Source: Actinomadura craniellae (GTDB lineage Bacteria; Actinomycetota; Actinomycetes; Streptosporangiales; Streptosporangiaceae). Taken from it: a stretch of DNA of 64,000 nucleotides. The notes under the pieces were generated by a model. It ran no database searches. It was given only the letters and a program-made list of their open reading frames with translations, and was not told where the DNA came from. The stretch covers positions 1 to 64,000 of the forward strand of contig NZ_QLYX01000012.1 of NCBI RefSeq assembly GCF_003289645.1, given 5' to 3'. This document shows, piece after piece, positions 1 to 7,981 of this stretch. Position 1 is the stretch's first letter. Every line of letters begins with the position of its first letter. A program made the position numbers and the translations under genes.

Positions 1-634
1 TGGTCAGCAGCACGTTCCAGGTGAAGATCGGCATCCGGAACATGGTCATGCCGGGGGCGCGCATCCCCAGGATCGTGGTGGCGAAGTTGACGGCGCCCAG
101 GATGGTGCCCAACCCCGACAGCACCAGGCCCAGCACCCACAGGTCCCCGCCCAGTTCGGGGGAGTAGGACTCGGCGGACAGCGGGACGTACCCGGTCCAG
201 CCGAAACTGGCCGGGCCGCTGCTGCTCAGGAAGCCGCTGATGACGGTGAGGCCGCCGAACAGGAACAGCCAGTAGCTCAGCGCGTTCAGCCGGGGGAACG
301 CCACGTCCGGGGCGCCGATCTGCAGCGGCATGATCACGTTGGCGAACCCGGCGAACAGCGGGGTGGCGAACAGCAGCATCATGATCGTGCCGTGCATGGT
401 GAACAGCTGGTTGTACTGCTCGGGGCTCACCACCTGCTGGCCCGGTGCGGCCAGTTCCGCACGGATCAGCATGGCCATCAGCCCGGCCAGCAGGAAGAAG
501 GCGAACGAGGTGACCAGGTACAGGTAGCCGATCTTCTTGTGATCGGTGGTGGACAGCCACTCGGCCAGCCGTGTGCCCAGCGGCCGCCGTGCCGCTCCGG
601 GCGGCGAGATCGGTTCTTCGGTCGTCCGGGTCAT
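1..634 (-). CDS. ctaD: Cytochrome c oxidase subunit I (CtaD), N-terminal part, cut by window edge
   Basis: Subunit I of the aa3-type terminal oxidase, an integral membrane protein that carries heme a and the heme a3/CuB centre and reduces oxygen. The visible 211 residues run from the ATG at 634 leftwards out of the window. They begin [12 protein letters not shown], contain the [13 protein letters not shown] motif at the first membrane helix and the heme-ligand segment [14 protein letters not shown], followed by the conserved region around [19 protein letters not shown]. The start overlaps the stop of the preceding small membrane protein gene by ATGA, so the two are probably co-translated. The C-terminal two thirds lie outside the window. 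Identity is secure from these family motifs. Confidence 0.95.
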   Translation of the reverse strand, partial: MTRTTEEPISPPGAARRPLGTRLAEWLSTTDHKKIGYLYLVTSFAFFLLAGLMAMLIRAELAAPGQQVVSPEQYNQLFTMHGTIMMLLFATPLFAGFANVIMPLQIGAPDVAFPRLNALSYWLFLFGGLTVISGFLSSSGPASFGWTGYVPLSAESYSPELGGDLWVLGLVLSGLGTILGAVNFATTILGMRAPGMTMFRMPIFTWNVLLT

Positions 635-852
635 GGCCTCTCCGGGGTCTCGATGCGCGCGGGGGCGCCCGGGGGCTGCTGCCGCGCGGACGGCTCCGGG
701 GAGGTCCGGGCCTCCCGGCCCGCGTTCATCGAGGCGATGACCAGGGTGGACATCAGCGCCGCACCGGCGGCCACCACCGCCAGTACCACCAGGGCCACCC
801 GGGGCGGCCGCCAGGAGACCACGGCCTGCGGCGGCCGTTCCCGCTGCGACAT
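631..852 (-). CDS. Small single-pass membrane protein upstream of ctaD
   Basis: A 73-residue protein starting [13 protein letters not shown] two codons upstream (858) would give 75 residues and is an equally possible start. It has a short charged N-terminus, one clear hydrophobic segment (about residues 19-42, [20 protein letters not shown]) and a proline-rich hydrophilic tail. Its stop overlaps the ctaD start by four bases, so it is translationally coupled to cytochrome oxidase subunit I. The position suggests an accessory or assembly role for the oxidase, but I recognise no named family and the function is unknown. Confidence 0.7.
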   Translation of the reverse strand: MSQRERPPQAVVSWRPPRVALVVLAVVAAGAALMSTLVIASMNAGREARTSPEPSARQQPPGAPARIETPERP

Positions 853-1077
853 CCCCACCGCCCGTCCCCGGATCGGACCACCTCGACGCCGATCCCCTAC
901 CCGACCGTTCGGGCATCTCCTTCAGTAACCGGTCAACTTCTCCTAGTGATGGTCGCGGGCCGGGTGGTCCGGAGGGGGCGGGTGACGCTCGGGGGCCGCT
1001 CCTTGAGAGAGCCGATATCGTGGCCGGACGTGTACTCGCCGGGCCTGCGTCCGGCCCGGCCAGGAGAGGTGGACCCG

Positions 1078-1320
1078 ATGTCGTTCAGCCGGCAGGACGC
1101 CGCAGACGCCTTCGCCGTCGTCGACACCGACCACGACGGGATGATCGACCCGCAGGAGCTCACCCGGCTGTGGGAGCGCACCGGCGGCGCCCTCACCCCC
1201 GACCGGCTCGCCGAGATCTTCGCGCAGGCCGACACCAACGGCGACGGGCTGATCTCCTTGGAGGAGTTCGTGGAACTCCTGTGGCCCGGTGCCGCCGAGA
1301 GCGAGCCCGCCGCCCCCTGA
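1078..1320 (+). CDS. EF-hand calcium-binding protein, two motifs
   Basis: An 80-residue soluble protein with two canonical EF-hand loops. Loop 1 spans residues 16-27 ([12 protein letters not shown]) and loop 2 residues 52-63 ([12 protein letters not shown]). Both have acidic residues at loop positions 1, 3 or 5 and the invariant glutamate at position 12, so calcium binding is expected. The ATG at 1078 is preceded by a good ribosome binding site (CAGGAGAGG), which rules out the longer upstream reading. It resembles calerythrin/calsensin-like small actinobacterial proteins. It is transcribed divergently from the ctaD operon and convergently with the flavin reductase gene. Its partner is unknown. 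Confidence 0.88.
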   Translation: MSFSRQDAADAFAVVDTDHDGMIDPQELTRLWERTGGALTPDRLAEIFAQADTNGDGLISLEEFVELLWPGAAESEPAAP

Positions 1321-1365
1321 GCCGGCGCCCGCCAGGAGCCCGTCCGGCCAGGAGGCGCGGGGCGG

Positions 1366-1890
1366 TCACAGCTCGGGGTGCCCGCTGACGACGTGGTAGC
1401 GGCCGGAGTGGTAGACCAGCGGTGCCCCGCCCGGGGCGTCGTACCGCACGACCTCCCCGAGCATGATCACGTGGTCTCCGGCGTCGATGCATCGCGCGGT
1501 ACGGCATTCGAACCGGGCGACGGCCCCGGGCAGCAGCGGCACCCCGCCGATGCCGTCGGCGGTCGGGACGCCGCCGAACTTGTCCTCGGCCGGGGTGGCG
1601 AACCGCCGGGAGAGCGGGTGCTGGCCGGCGGCGAGGACGTTGATCGCGAAGTACGGGGCACCGGCGAAGTCCGGCAGGCTCGGGGCGTCCTTGCCGGGAC
1701 ACCACAGGACCATGGGCGGGTCGAGGGAGACGGAGGTGAAGGAGTTCACCGTCATGCCGACCCGGCGGCCGCCGGCGGCGCGCGCCGTCACCACCGCCAC
1801 GCCGGTCGTGTACTGGCCGAGCGCGCGCCGGAAGTCACGGCCGTTGAAGGACACCGGCCGTCCGGTGCCGGTCACCGCGGTGCTTCGCAT
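1366..1890 (-). CDS. Flavin reductase, probable StyB-type partner of the neighbouring epoxidase
   Basis: A 174-residue protein of the flavin reductase-like family (FMN-binding split barrel). It supplies reduced FAD or FMN to a two-component monooxygenase. The family signature around GMTVNSFTSVSLDPPMVLWC lies near residues 45-64, and RRFATPAEDKF and GDHVIMLGEV follow at the expected places. The ATG is preceded by CCGGAGG at good distance. It lies 19 bases downstream of the StyA-like oxygenase on the same strand, so the two form an oxygenase/reductase pair in one transcript. The assignment as the reductase of this pair rests on adjacency; the family assignment rests on sequence. Confidence 0.9.
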   Translation of the reverse strand: MRSTAVTGTGRPVSFNGRDFRRALGQYTTGVAVVTARAAGGRRVGMTVNSFTSVSLDPPMVLWCPGKDAPSLPDFAGAPYFAINVLAAGQHPLSRRFATPAEDKFGGVPTADGIGGVPLLPGAVARFECRTARCIDAGDHVIMLGEVVRYDAPGGAPLVYHSGRYHVVSGHPEL

Positions 1891-1909
1891 GTCAGTGGCC
1901 TCCGGAGGC

Positions 1910-3133
1910 TCAGGCGCCGACCGAGGCGAGGTACGCCTCGGCGTCCGCCGGGTCCATGAACCAGTGGAAGAAGTCGCGCGGGTCGTCGAAGCCGTTGGCG
2001 AAGCGGTGGGCGATGCGCGGGCCGGCACCGGCCGCGCCGAGGAGCCGGAGCACGTGCTCGGGCGGCGGCGCGAGCAGGGCGTTGGTCCAGGTGGTGACGT
2101 ACTGGGCGTAGTCCCAGTACCGCTCGAACGTCTCCTGCATGAAGACCTGGTCGAAGGGCCGGTCGCCGTGCTCCAGGATGCTCGCCAGGTAGGAGGCGGC
2201 GCACTTGGCGGCGTTGTTGGACCCCTGGCCGGTGATCGGGTCGTTGAGCACGACCACGTCGGCGACGCCGAGCACGAGCGCGCCGGAGGGCAACTGCCCG
2301 ACGGGCTTGCGGACGGTGGGCGGGAACCGGCCGGCCAGGGTCCCCTGGGGGTCGGTGAGCCGGACGTCCTGGCACCGCTCCGCCTCCCACGGCAGGTGGT
2401 CGGCGAGGATCTGCAGCGACCGTTCCAGGTGCCGCTCGGGTGTGGTCGCGTCGCTCCAGCAGTCCATCGGGCCGCCGGGAACGCCCTCGAAGACCATGAT
2501 GTCGCAGGGCCCGGTGGTGGTGAGCGCGGGGAAGGTGAAGTACTCGCCCACCCCGGGGATGAGGTTGAAGCTGACGGCCGAGTACTCCGGTCGGGCGGCC
2601 ATGCCGGTGACGTAGGTGAGGGCCAGGGCGCGCTGCGGCACGGCGTACGGGGATCGCTGCGCGTCCCGCTCGAAGAGGCCCGAGATCGCGCCCTTGCCCG
2701 CCGCGACCAGCACCAGGTCGGAGTCGCGGGCGTAGTCCTCCAGGTCGTCCACACCGGCCTCGCGCAGCTCGACCTTGCCGCCGCGCCGTTCGAACTCCGC
2801 CAGCCAGGCCGGCATCTTGACCCGCTGGTCGACCGAGCGGGCGGTGGCGTCAAGGCGTGAAGCCCAGTTGATGGCCCGGCCGCCGGAGCCGTCCGGCACG
2901 GCGAAGGAGAGGCCCTCGATGGGCGGGCAGGTCTCGCCCCAGAGGTCGAGGTTCAGCGCCCGCTCGTGGCCCAGCGCGGTGCCGAACATGCACTGGCTGG
3001 ACATGATCCTGCCGTCCCGGATCTGCCCCCCGGTGCGGTCGGACACGAGGGTCACGTCGTATCCGGCGTCGACCAGGCCGATGCCGAGCTGCAGTCCGGC
3101 CTGGCCGGCTCCGATGATGGTGATTTTGCGCAT
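1910..3133 (-). CDS. Styrene/indole monooxygenase oxygenase component, StyA-like
   Basis: A 407-residue single-component-flavin oxygenase of the StyA group (group E flavoprotein monooxygenases), which epoxidise styrene or indole with reduced FAD delivered by a separate reductase. The N-terminal Rossmann motif is G8-A-G10-Q-A-G13 in ITIIGAGQAGLQLG. The protein lacks an NADPH domain, as expected for a two-component enzyme, and the flavin reductase gene follows directly. The start at 3133 was chosen because the Rossmann strand begins at residue 3 and a GAGGTCG-type ribosome site precedes it. It is divergent from an AraC-type regulator over a 258-base gap, a layout seen with indole/styrene oxidation loci. 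The true substrate cannot be read from sequence; indole is an inference. Confidence 0.85.
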   Translation of the reverse strand: MRKITIIGAGQAGLQLGIGLVDAGYDVTLVSDRTGGQIRDGRIMSSQCMFGTALGHERALNLDLWGETCPPIEGLSFAVPDGSGGRAINWASRLDATARSVDQRVKMPAWLAEFERRGGKVELREAGVDDLEDYARDSDLVLVAAGKGAISGLFERDAQRSPYAVPQRALALTYVTGMAARPEYSAVSFNLIPGVGEYFTFPALTTTGPCDIMVFEGVPGGPMDCWSDATTPERHLERSLQILADHLPWEAERCQDVRLTDPQGTLAGRFPPTVRKPVGQLPSGALVLGVADVVVLNDPITGQGSNNAAKCAASYLASILEHGDRPFDQVFMQETFERYWDYAQYVTTWTNALLAPPPEHVLRLLGAAGAGPRIAHRFANGFDDPRDFFHWFMDPADAEAYLASVGA

Positions 3134-3391
3134 GGGGGACGACCTCCGGTCGCTCGGTATTCGGACGGTTACGGGTGGCGGATGCGAACCCGAATATCGG
3201 TCGGGATAAAAAAGGTAATTCGGTGCCGGGCGCACCGCTTGTGGGAATGGCGGTCTTGCCCGGCGGCCCCTGCGTGGTGTCTCCTTTTATGTGGCGGAGT
3301 TACGGACAACGTAGGTCCGGCGCGACGCCGCCGCCATCCGCGCAACGCGGGGTCCTATCCGGATTGCGCACCCCGGTCCGTGGAGGTGGAC

Positions 3392-4372
3392 ATGAGCGAT
3401 CGGCCGCTGCCGCTCGCCGCCCACGAACGGTTCCACACGCATGACCTCGACGAGGCCCGCGCCGAGGTCGGCCGCGCCTTCTGCCCGCACGGGCTGAGCC
3501 TGGTGGGCCGCGGGGCGAGGCTGGCGGCGCGCCTGCACTCGACCACCTTCGAGCGGACCGGCCTGCACTACCTCGACTACGGGGCCGAGGTGCGCATCAC
3601 GCCCGGTGAGCTGGAGAGCTTCTTCCTCGTCCAGATCCCGCTGGCCGGCGCGGCCGAGGTGAGCTGCGGGCGCGAGCAGATCGTGTCCACGCCCGAACTC
3701 GCCTCCGTGCCGTCGCCGACCGACCCGCTGTCCATGCGCTGGGGGGCGGGGAATCCGCAGCTCATCGTCTGGATCGACCGGCCCGCCCTCGAAACCCATC
3801 TGGGCAGGCTGCTGGCCCGGCCGGCGCACCGGTCGATCGACTTCTCCCTGGGCATGGACCTGACCCTGCCTGCCGCCCGCTCGTGGCTGGGGACCGTCGA
3901 CCTACTGCGACGGGAGGCCGACGGGGACGGCGGGATGCTGGACCAGCCGCTCGTCGTGAAGCAGTTCGAGGAACTGCTCATGACACAGCTGCTGCTGGCG
4001 CAGCCGAGCAACTACACCGCGGCGCTGCTCGGGGAGCAGCCGCGGATGGCCCCGCCCGCGGTCAAGCGGGCCATGGAGCTGATCGAGGCGCACGCGGCCG
4101 AACCGCTCACGGTGGCCGACATCGCCGAGGCGGTGGGGGTGGGCGTGCGCGCCCTGCAAGAGGGGTTCCGGCGGCACCTGGAGACCACCCCGCTGGGCTA
4201 CCTCCGGGAGGTACGGCTGACCCGGGTCCGGGCGGACCTGGTCGGTTCCGACCCGGGGGTCACGACCGTCACCGACGTCGCGTGCCGCTGGGGGTTCTTC
4301 CACGCGGGCCGCTTCTCGGCCGCCTACCGGGAGCGTTTCGGGGAGTCGCCCTCCGCGACACTACGGCGCTGA
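3392..4372 (+). CDS. AraC-family transcriptional regulator
   Basis: A 326-residue regulator with an N-terminal AraC-binding-like (cupin) domain, roughly residues 20-190, and a C-terminal double helix-turn-helix from about residue 225 to the end. The first HTH includes PLTVADIAEAVGVGVRALQ and the second VTTVTDVACRWGFFHAGRFS followed by FGESPSATLRR, the classical AraC signature. The start ATG has TGGAGGTGG upstream. It is divergent from the monooxygenase/reductase pair and is the obvious candidate to control it, probably by sensing an aromatic substrate. That regulatory link is inferred from position. Confidence 0.92.
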   Translation: MSDRPLPLAAHERFHTHDLDEARAEVGRAFCPHGLSLVGRGARLAARLHSTTFERTGLHYLDYGAEVRITPGELESFFLVQIPLAGAAEVSCGREQIVSTPELASVPSPTDPLSMRWGAGNPQLIVWIDRPALETHLGRLLARPAHRSIDFSLGMDLTLPAARSWLGTVDLLRREADGDGGMLDQPLVVKQFEELLMTQLLLAQPSNYTAALLGEQPRMAPPAVKRAMELIEAHAAEPLTVADIAEAVGVGVRALQEGFRRHLETTPLGYLREVRLTRVRADLVGSDPGVTTVTDVACRWGFFHAGRFSAAYRERFGESPSATLRR

Positions 4373-4511
4373 CCAGGGGAGACGCCGGTTCGCCGGCCGG
4401 GCCGCGCAGTGCCGGTGCGGGGCCGGGGAGTCCGCGGCGGCGCCGCGCCCCGGCGTGCGGTAGAAAAGCGCTGAACGGTGTTCGGTACCCAAGGCGCAGG
4501 AGGGCTCATTC

Positions 4512-5750
4512 ATGGAGCTGGCCCCCGAGAAGACCGGGTTCGCCCCGGCCCGGCTGGAGCGCATCACGGAGCACTTCGAGCGCGCCTACATCGAGCCCGG
4601 CAAGATCGCCGGTTGCCAGGTCGCGGTGACCCGGCACGGGCACCTGGCCTACTTCCGCTCGTTCGGCCAGATGGACCGCGAGACCGGCAAGGCCATGGCC
4701 GACGACGCCGTCTTCCGCATCTACTCGATGACCAAGCCGATCACCTCGGTCGCGCTGATGACGCTCTACGAGCGGGGCCTGTTCCAGCTGAACGACCCGG
4801 TCAGCCGCTTCTTCCCGGCCTGGCGCAAGCAGCGCGTCTGGGTGTCGGGAGCGGGCCCCGACATGGTCACCGAGGAACCCGTCCGCCCGCCCACCATGCG
4901 CGACATGCTGTGCCACACCGGCGGCATCACCTACGGCACGGCCCTGGCGGACGTGGGCGCGCTCGGCACCGACCACCCCGTGGACCTGGCCTACGACGAG
5001 GTGGGCGTGCGGCGCGGCAAGGGCGAGACGCTGACGGAGTTCATGGACAAGCTCGCCGAGGTGCCGCTGCGCTACCAGCCGGGCGAGCGGTGGATGTACT
5101 CCTTCTCCACCGACGTCTGCGGTGCCCTGGTGGAGCGGATCAGCGGCCGGCGGTTCGACCGCTACCTACGGGAGGAGATCTTCGAGCCGCTGGGCATGGC
5201 GGACACCTCCTTCGTGGTCCCGGCCGACCGGGTGGACCGGTTCTGCGCCAACTACCACCGCGCGCCCGACAAGTCCCTCGTGCTCGCCGACGCGCCGGGG
5301 ACCAGCCGCTACCTCCGGGAGCCGAACTTCTTCTCCGGCGGCGGCGGTCTCACCTCGACCACCGCGGACTACCTGCGCTTCTGCGAGATGCTGCGCCGGG
5401 GCGGCGAGCTCGACGGCGCCCGCGTCCTGGGCCCCCGCACCCTGGCCCTGATGCACCGCAACCACCTCAAGGGCGGCCGGGACCTCGCCCAGATGGCCAT
5501 CGCCTCCTTCTCCGAGACCGCCAACGAGGGCGTCGGCTTCGGCCTGGGCTTCGCCACCACTCTCGACGCGGTGACCAACGGCGGTATCTGCGCGGGCGAC
5601 TACTACTGGGGCGGCGCGGCTTCGACGATCTTCTGGGTCGATCCGGTGGAGGACCTGACGGTGGTGTTCATGACCCAGGTCATGCCCTCGCGGACGTTCG
5701 ACTTCCGGGGACAGCTCAAGAACCTGGTCTACTCGTCGATCGTGGACTGA
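4512..5750 (+). CDS. Serine hydrolase, class C beta-lactamase/esterase family
   Basis: A 412-residue protein of the beta-lactamase (class C)/penicillin-binding-like family. The nucleophile motif S72-M-T-K75 sits in RIYSMTKPITSV and the second catalytic Tyr is at about residue 196 in MYSFSTDV. A third-motif equivalent lies in YYWGGAASTIFW near the C-terminus. There is no signal peptide, so it is probably cytoplasmic and an esterase or transesterase (EstB-like) rather than a cell-wall enzyme or true beta-lactamase. The gene stands alone between the AraC regulator and an AT-richer intergenic region. The substrate is unknown. Confidence 0.88.
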   Translation: MELAPEKTGFAPARLERITEHFERAYIEPGKIAGCQVAVTRHGHLAYFRSFGQMDRETGKAMADDAVFRIYSMTKPITSVALMTLYERGLFQLNDPVSRFFPAWRKQRVWVSGAGPDMVTEEPVRPPTMRDMLCHTGGITYGTALADVGALGTDHPVDLAYDEVGVRRGKGETLTEFMDKLAEVPLRYQPGERWMYSFSTDVCGALVERISGRRFDRYLREEIFEPLGMADTSFVVPADRVDRFCANYHRAPDKSLVLADAPGTSRYLREPNFFSGGGGLTSTTADYLRFCEMLRRGGELDGARVLGPRTLALMHRNHLKGGRDLAQMAIASFSETANEGVGFGLGFATTLDAVTNGGICAGDYYWGGAASTIFWVDPVEDLTVVFMTQVMPSRTFDFRGQLKNLVYSSIVD

Positions 5751-6111
5751 CGGCGCCCGGGCGGGCGGTGCCCCTGGCGGCGCGGCCCGTCCGGGGCAGG
5801 CCGCATTCGGGCGGACCGAATCCGTGAGTGCATACATTCCGCTGTCCGCAATTTCCGATGATCTTTATGGGTGCCGGATTCGCCGCTCCGGTACTGGTGG
5901 GATATGTGGCTATTGTCGGATTTTTACTCGGGTGGGACTATCCCGCGAAATATTTCGCGGGTCGGACTGTTGACTTCGGTTCGGTAGAGAGTCACCCTGA
6001 GCTGCGTAAGCGCATGCACTCCTCCGCAAAGCGGACCGCATGTGACGGGGAATTATTCGCCTTCCGTATGTCAAGATCTCCTTTTCCCATCGGGTATTCC
6101 AGGGGGACAAG
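5751..6111. other. Intergenic region before the uncharacterised seven-gene block
   Basis: A 361-base stretch without a convincing gene. The left third is GC-rich. The rest (about 5820-6100) is clearly more AT-rich than its surroundings, as expected for a promoter region. It contains a perfect 20-base palindrome (5942-5961) and a TTGACT box at 5970-5975 with no good -10 partner. Short open frames here lack typical GC3 codon bias and look spurious. AGGGGGAC just before 6112 is the ribosome binding site of the first gene of the block. Confidence 0.6.
5942..5961. promoter_or_regulatory. Perfect 20-base palindrome, possible operator
   Basis: The two 10-base half-sites (CCCGCGAAAT and its exact complement) abut without a spacer. 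The centre is AT-rich and the arms end in CCCGCG/CGCGGG. It sits 150 bases upstream of the seven-gene block and nine bases before a TTGACT box. That position suits a dimeric repressor site; a transcription terminator is the less likely alternative, because the element has no loop and no T-run. No matching regulator gene is adjacent. Confidence 0.45.
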
Positions 6112-6378
6112 ATGGGTCTCCTGCTCATTGACACGAGCGCCGAGGTGCTGCCCGGCCTGCGCGACATCGACGACCTTTATCTCGTTCGCTCCAGCATCGA
6201 GCGGATGGGAGACGACCGCTACCGGATCTCCGGCTACGCACCCGAGACGGTGATCCCGGAGTTGGAGGCACGGGGGTGCACGGTCCAGGTGCTGATGACC
6301 TCACAAGACATCGACCACTTCAACGACGACGTCGCGACCGCCATCGCCCCGCCGGACGACACCCCCCCAGAGTCCTGA
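6112..6378 (+). CDS. 88-aa protein of unknown function, first gene of the DUF6603/kelch block
   Basis: A small acidic protein, preceded by AGGGGGAC. It reads as a compact alpha/beta domain: VLPGLRDIDDLYLVRSSIER, then YRISGYAPETVIPELEARG and CTVQVLMTSQDIDHF, and a short acidic-proline tail. I do not recognise a named family. The pattern of a strand, a helix that numbers the chain (ETVIPELEARGC) and another strand resembles the small propeptide-like domains seen ahead of M14 peptidases, and the next gene, one base downstream, is an M14 peptidase. A chaperone or inhibitor for that enzyme is therefore one possibility, but this is inference only. Confidence 0.75.
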   Translation: MGLLLIDTSAEVLPGLRDIDDLYLVRSSIERMGDDRYRISGYAPETVIPELEARGCTVQVLMTSQDIDHFNDDVATAIAPPDDTPPES

Positions 6379-6379
6379 G

Positions 6380-7981
6380 ATGCCGCCGCCCTATCCCGAG
6401 ATCACGGCGCCGCTGCGCCCGCAGCAGATCGAGGACGCCCTGGCGGACCTCGCCACGACCTTCCCCACGCTGTGCACGCGGACCGTCTTCACCGGCAAGA
6501 CGCACGAGGGCCGCTCGCACAGCTACCTCAAGATCGCGAACGGCACCGGCGAGCGGCCGGCCGTCCTCGTCACCGGCGGCGTGCACGCCCGGGAATGGGC
6601 TCCACCGGACGCGCTGGTGACCTTCGCCCGCAACCTGCTGGTGTCCTTCCAGAGCGGCACCGACATCACGATCCCGGCGATGGAGGTCACCCCGCTGACC
6701 GGGCCGCCGGTGCGCTACCGCCCGTGGAAGATCAAGGCGAGTGATGTCGCCGGCATCCTCAACAAGGTCGACTTATACATCTTCCCGCTGGTCAACCCGG
6801 ACGGCCGGGAGTTCGACCTCACCCCGCCGATCGACCCGATCGGCTGGCGCAAGAACCGCAGACCACCCCCACCGGCGGGCGGCGACATCGGTGTCGACCT
6901 GAACCGCAACTTCAACATCGCCTGGAAGTTCGAGGACTACTACGACCTGCCGCTGTACGTCTCGCGCTACGGCGAGGAACCGGCGAAGCGGACACCGGTC
7001 GGCGACATCAACCAGCTCTACCGCGGGCCGAACGAACACTCCGAGCAGGAGACCCGCAACGTCGAGTCGCTGCTGGACACCCTGCCCGTCCACTACTACG
7101 TCGACGTGCACATGTTCGGCCGCAAGATCCTGCACTCCTGGGGCCTGGACGGGAACGGCAACGACCCGGCGATGAGCTTCACCAACCCGGCCTTCAACAA
7201 CAAGCGGGACGGGATGATCGCCGGCGACCCCGCGCTGCCGTTGGGACGGACCGACTACAAGGAGTACCTGCCCGACGACCCACCCCACAAGATCCGCTCG
7301 CGGGCCGTGTTCATCGCGAACGCGATGCGCGACGAGATCCTGCGCGCGGCGAACGGCGGCGCGACCCCACCGGCCGCCTCCAGCCCGCAGCAGAACCACT
7401 CGGACTACGAGGTCGGCCCGAGCGCCTTCCTGTACCTGCCGGTGGGTGGCGGCCCGACCCCCGGCTGCGCCGACGACTACGCGTGCAGCCGGCAGTTCGT
7501 CAATCCCGCCCGCAAGCCGATCTTCGCCTACACGATCGAGACCGGGCACCCCGAGGAGCAGGGCTTCCACTGCAACTACGCCAACCCGCCCGGGCACTTC
7601 CGGAAGATCAACCGGGAGGTCCACGCGGCGCTGCTCGCACTGCTCAAGGTCGCGGCGGCGTCGCCGCTGGCCCCGCCCGCACCCTCGCCCCGGCCCCCGA
7701 ACAGCGGGCCGTGCCTGATCGCGACCGCCACCATGGGCGACGCCGGCCACCCGGACGTGGTGTTCCTGCGCGCCCTGCGCGACGAGCGGCTGCGCGCCAC
7801 CCCGCGCGGCGCCCGGCTCGCCGACCTGCTCGACCGCGTCTACTACAGCTTCAGCCCGGCGGTGGCCCGGTACATCGAGGGGCGCCCCCGGGCCCGGACG
7901 GCCGTCCGGCTGCTGGTGATCCGTCCCCTCGTCGCCGTGCTGCGGCGCGCCCTGGGGACCGGCAAGGGAGGTCGCCGATGA
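6380..7981 (+). CDS. M14-family zinc carboxypeptidase with CFI-box-like C-terminal tail
   Basis: A 533-residue metallopeptidase of the carboxypeptidase A family. Zinc ligands are H69 and E72 in VHAREW and H244 in VDVHMFG. The substrate-carboxylate Arg is R176 in DLNRNF and the catalytic Glu is E387 in YTIETG, so it should be active. No signal peptide is visible. After a proline linker (residues 429-443) it ends with a tail starting CLIATATMG (residue 445), then FLRALRDERL, YYSFSPAVARYI and a basic hydrophobic end. This matches the CFI-box C-terminal module found on diverse bacterial enzymes, whose role is unknown. The stop overlaps the next gene's start by ATGA; the previous gene ends one base upstream. 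Confidence 0.9.
   Translation: MPPPYPEITAPLRPQQIEDALADLATTFPTLCTRTVFTGKTHEGRSHSYLKIANGTGERPAVLVTGGVHAREWAPPDALVTFARNLLVSFQSGTDITIPAMEVTPLTGPPVRYRPWKIKASDVAGILNKVDLYIFPLVNPDGREFDLTPPIDPIGWRKNRRPPPPAGGDIGVDLNRNFNIAWKFEDYYDLPLYVSRYGEEPAKRTPVGDINQLYRGPNEHSEQETRNVESLLDTLPVHYYVDVHMFGRKILHSWGLDGNGNDPAMSFTNPAFNNKRDGMIAGDPALPLGRTDYKEYLPDDPPHKIRSRAVFIANAMRDEILRAANGGATPPAASSPQQNHSDYEVGPSAFLYLPVGGGPTPGCADDYACSRQFVNPARKPIFAYTIETGHPEEQGFHCNYANPPGHFRKINREVHAALLALLKVAAASPLAPPAPSPRPPNSGPCLIATATMGDAGHPDVVFLRALRDERLRATPRGARLADLLDRVYYSFSPAVARYIEGRPRARTAVRLLVIRPLVAVLRRALGTGKGGRR

Noticed and set aside
571-1077. Long upstream extension of the EF-hand frame (ATG at 571)
   Set aside because: The added region overlaps the ctaD operon on the other strand, lacks domain content and crosses the promoter area; the ATG at 1078 has a clear ribosome site.
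5828-6253. Plus-strand frame of 141 codons in the AT-rich region before the uncharacterised block
   Set aside because: Poor third-position GC bias, no ribosome site, and it overlaps the well-supported 88-aa gene in another frame.
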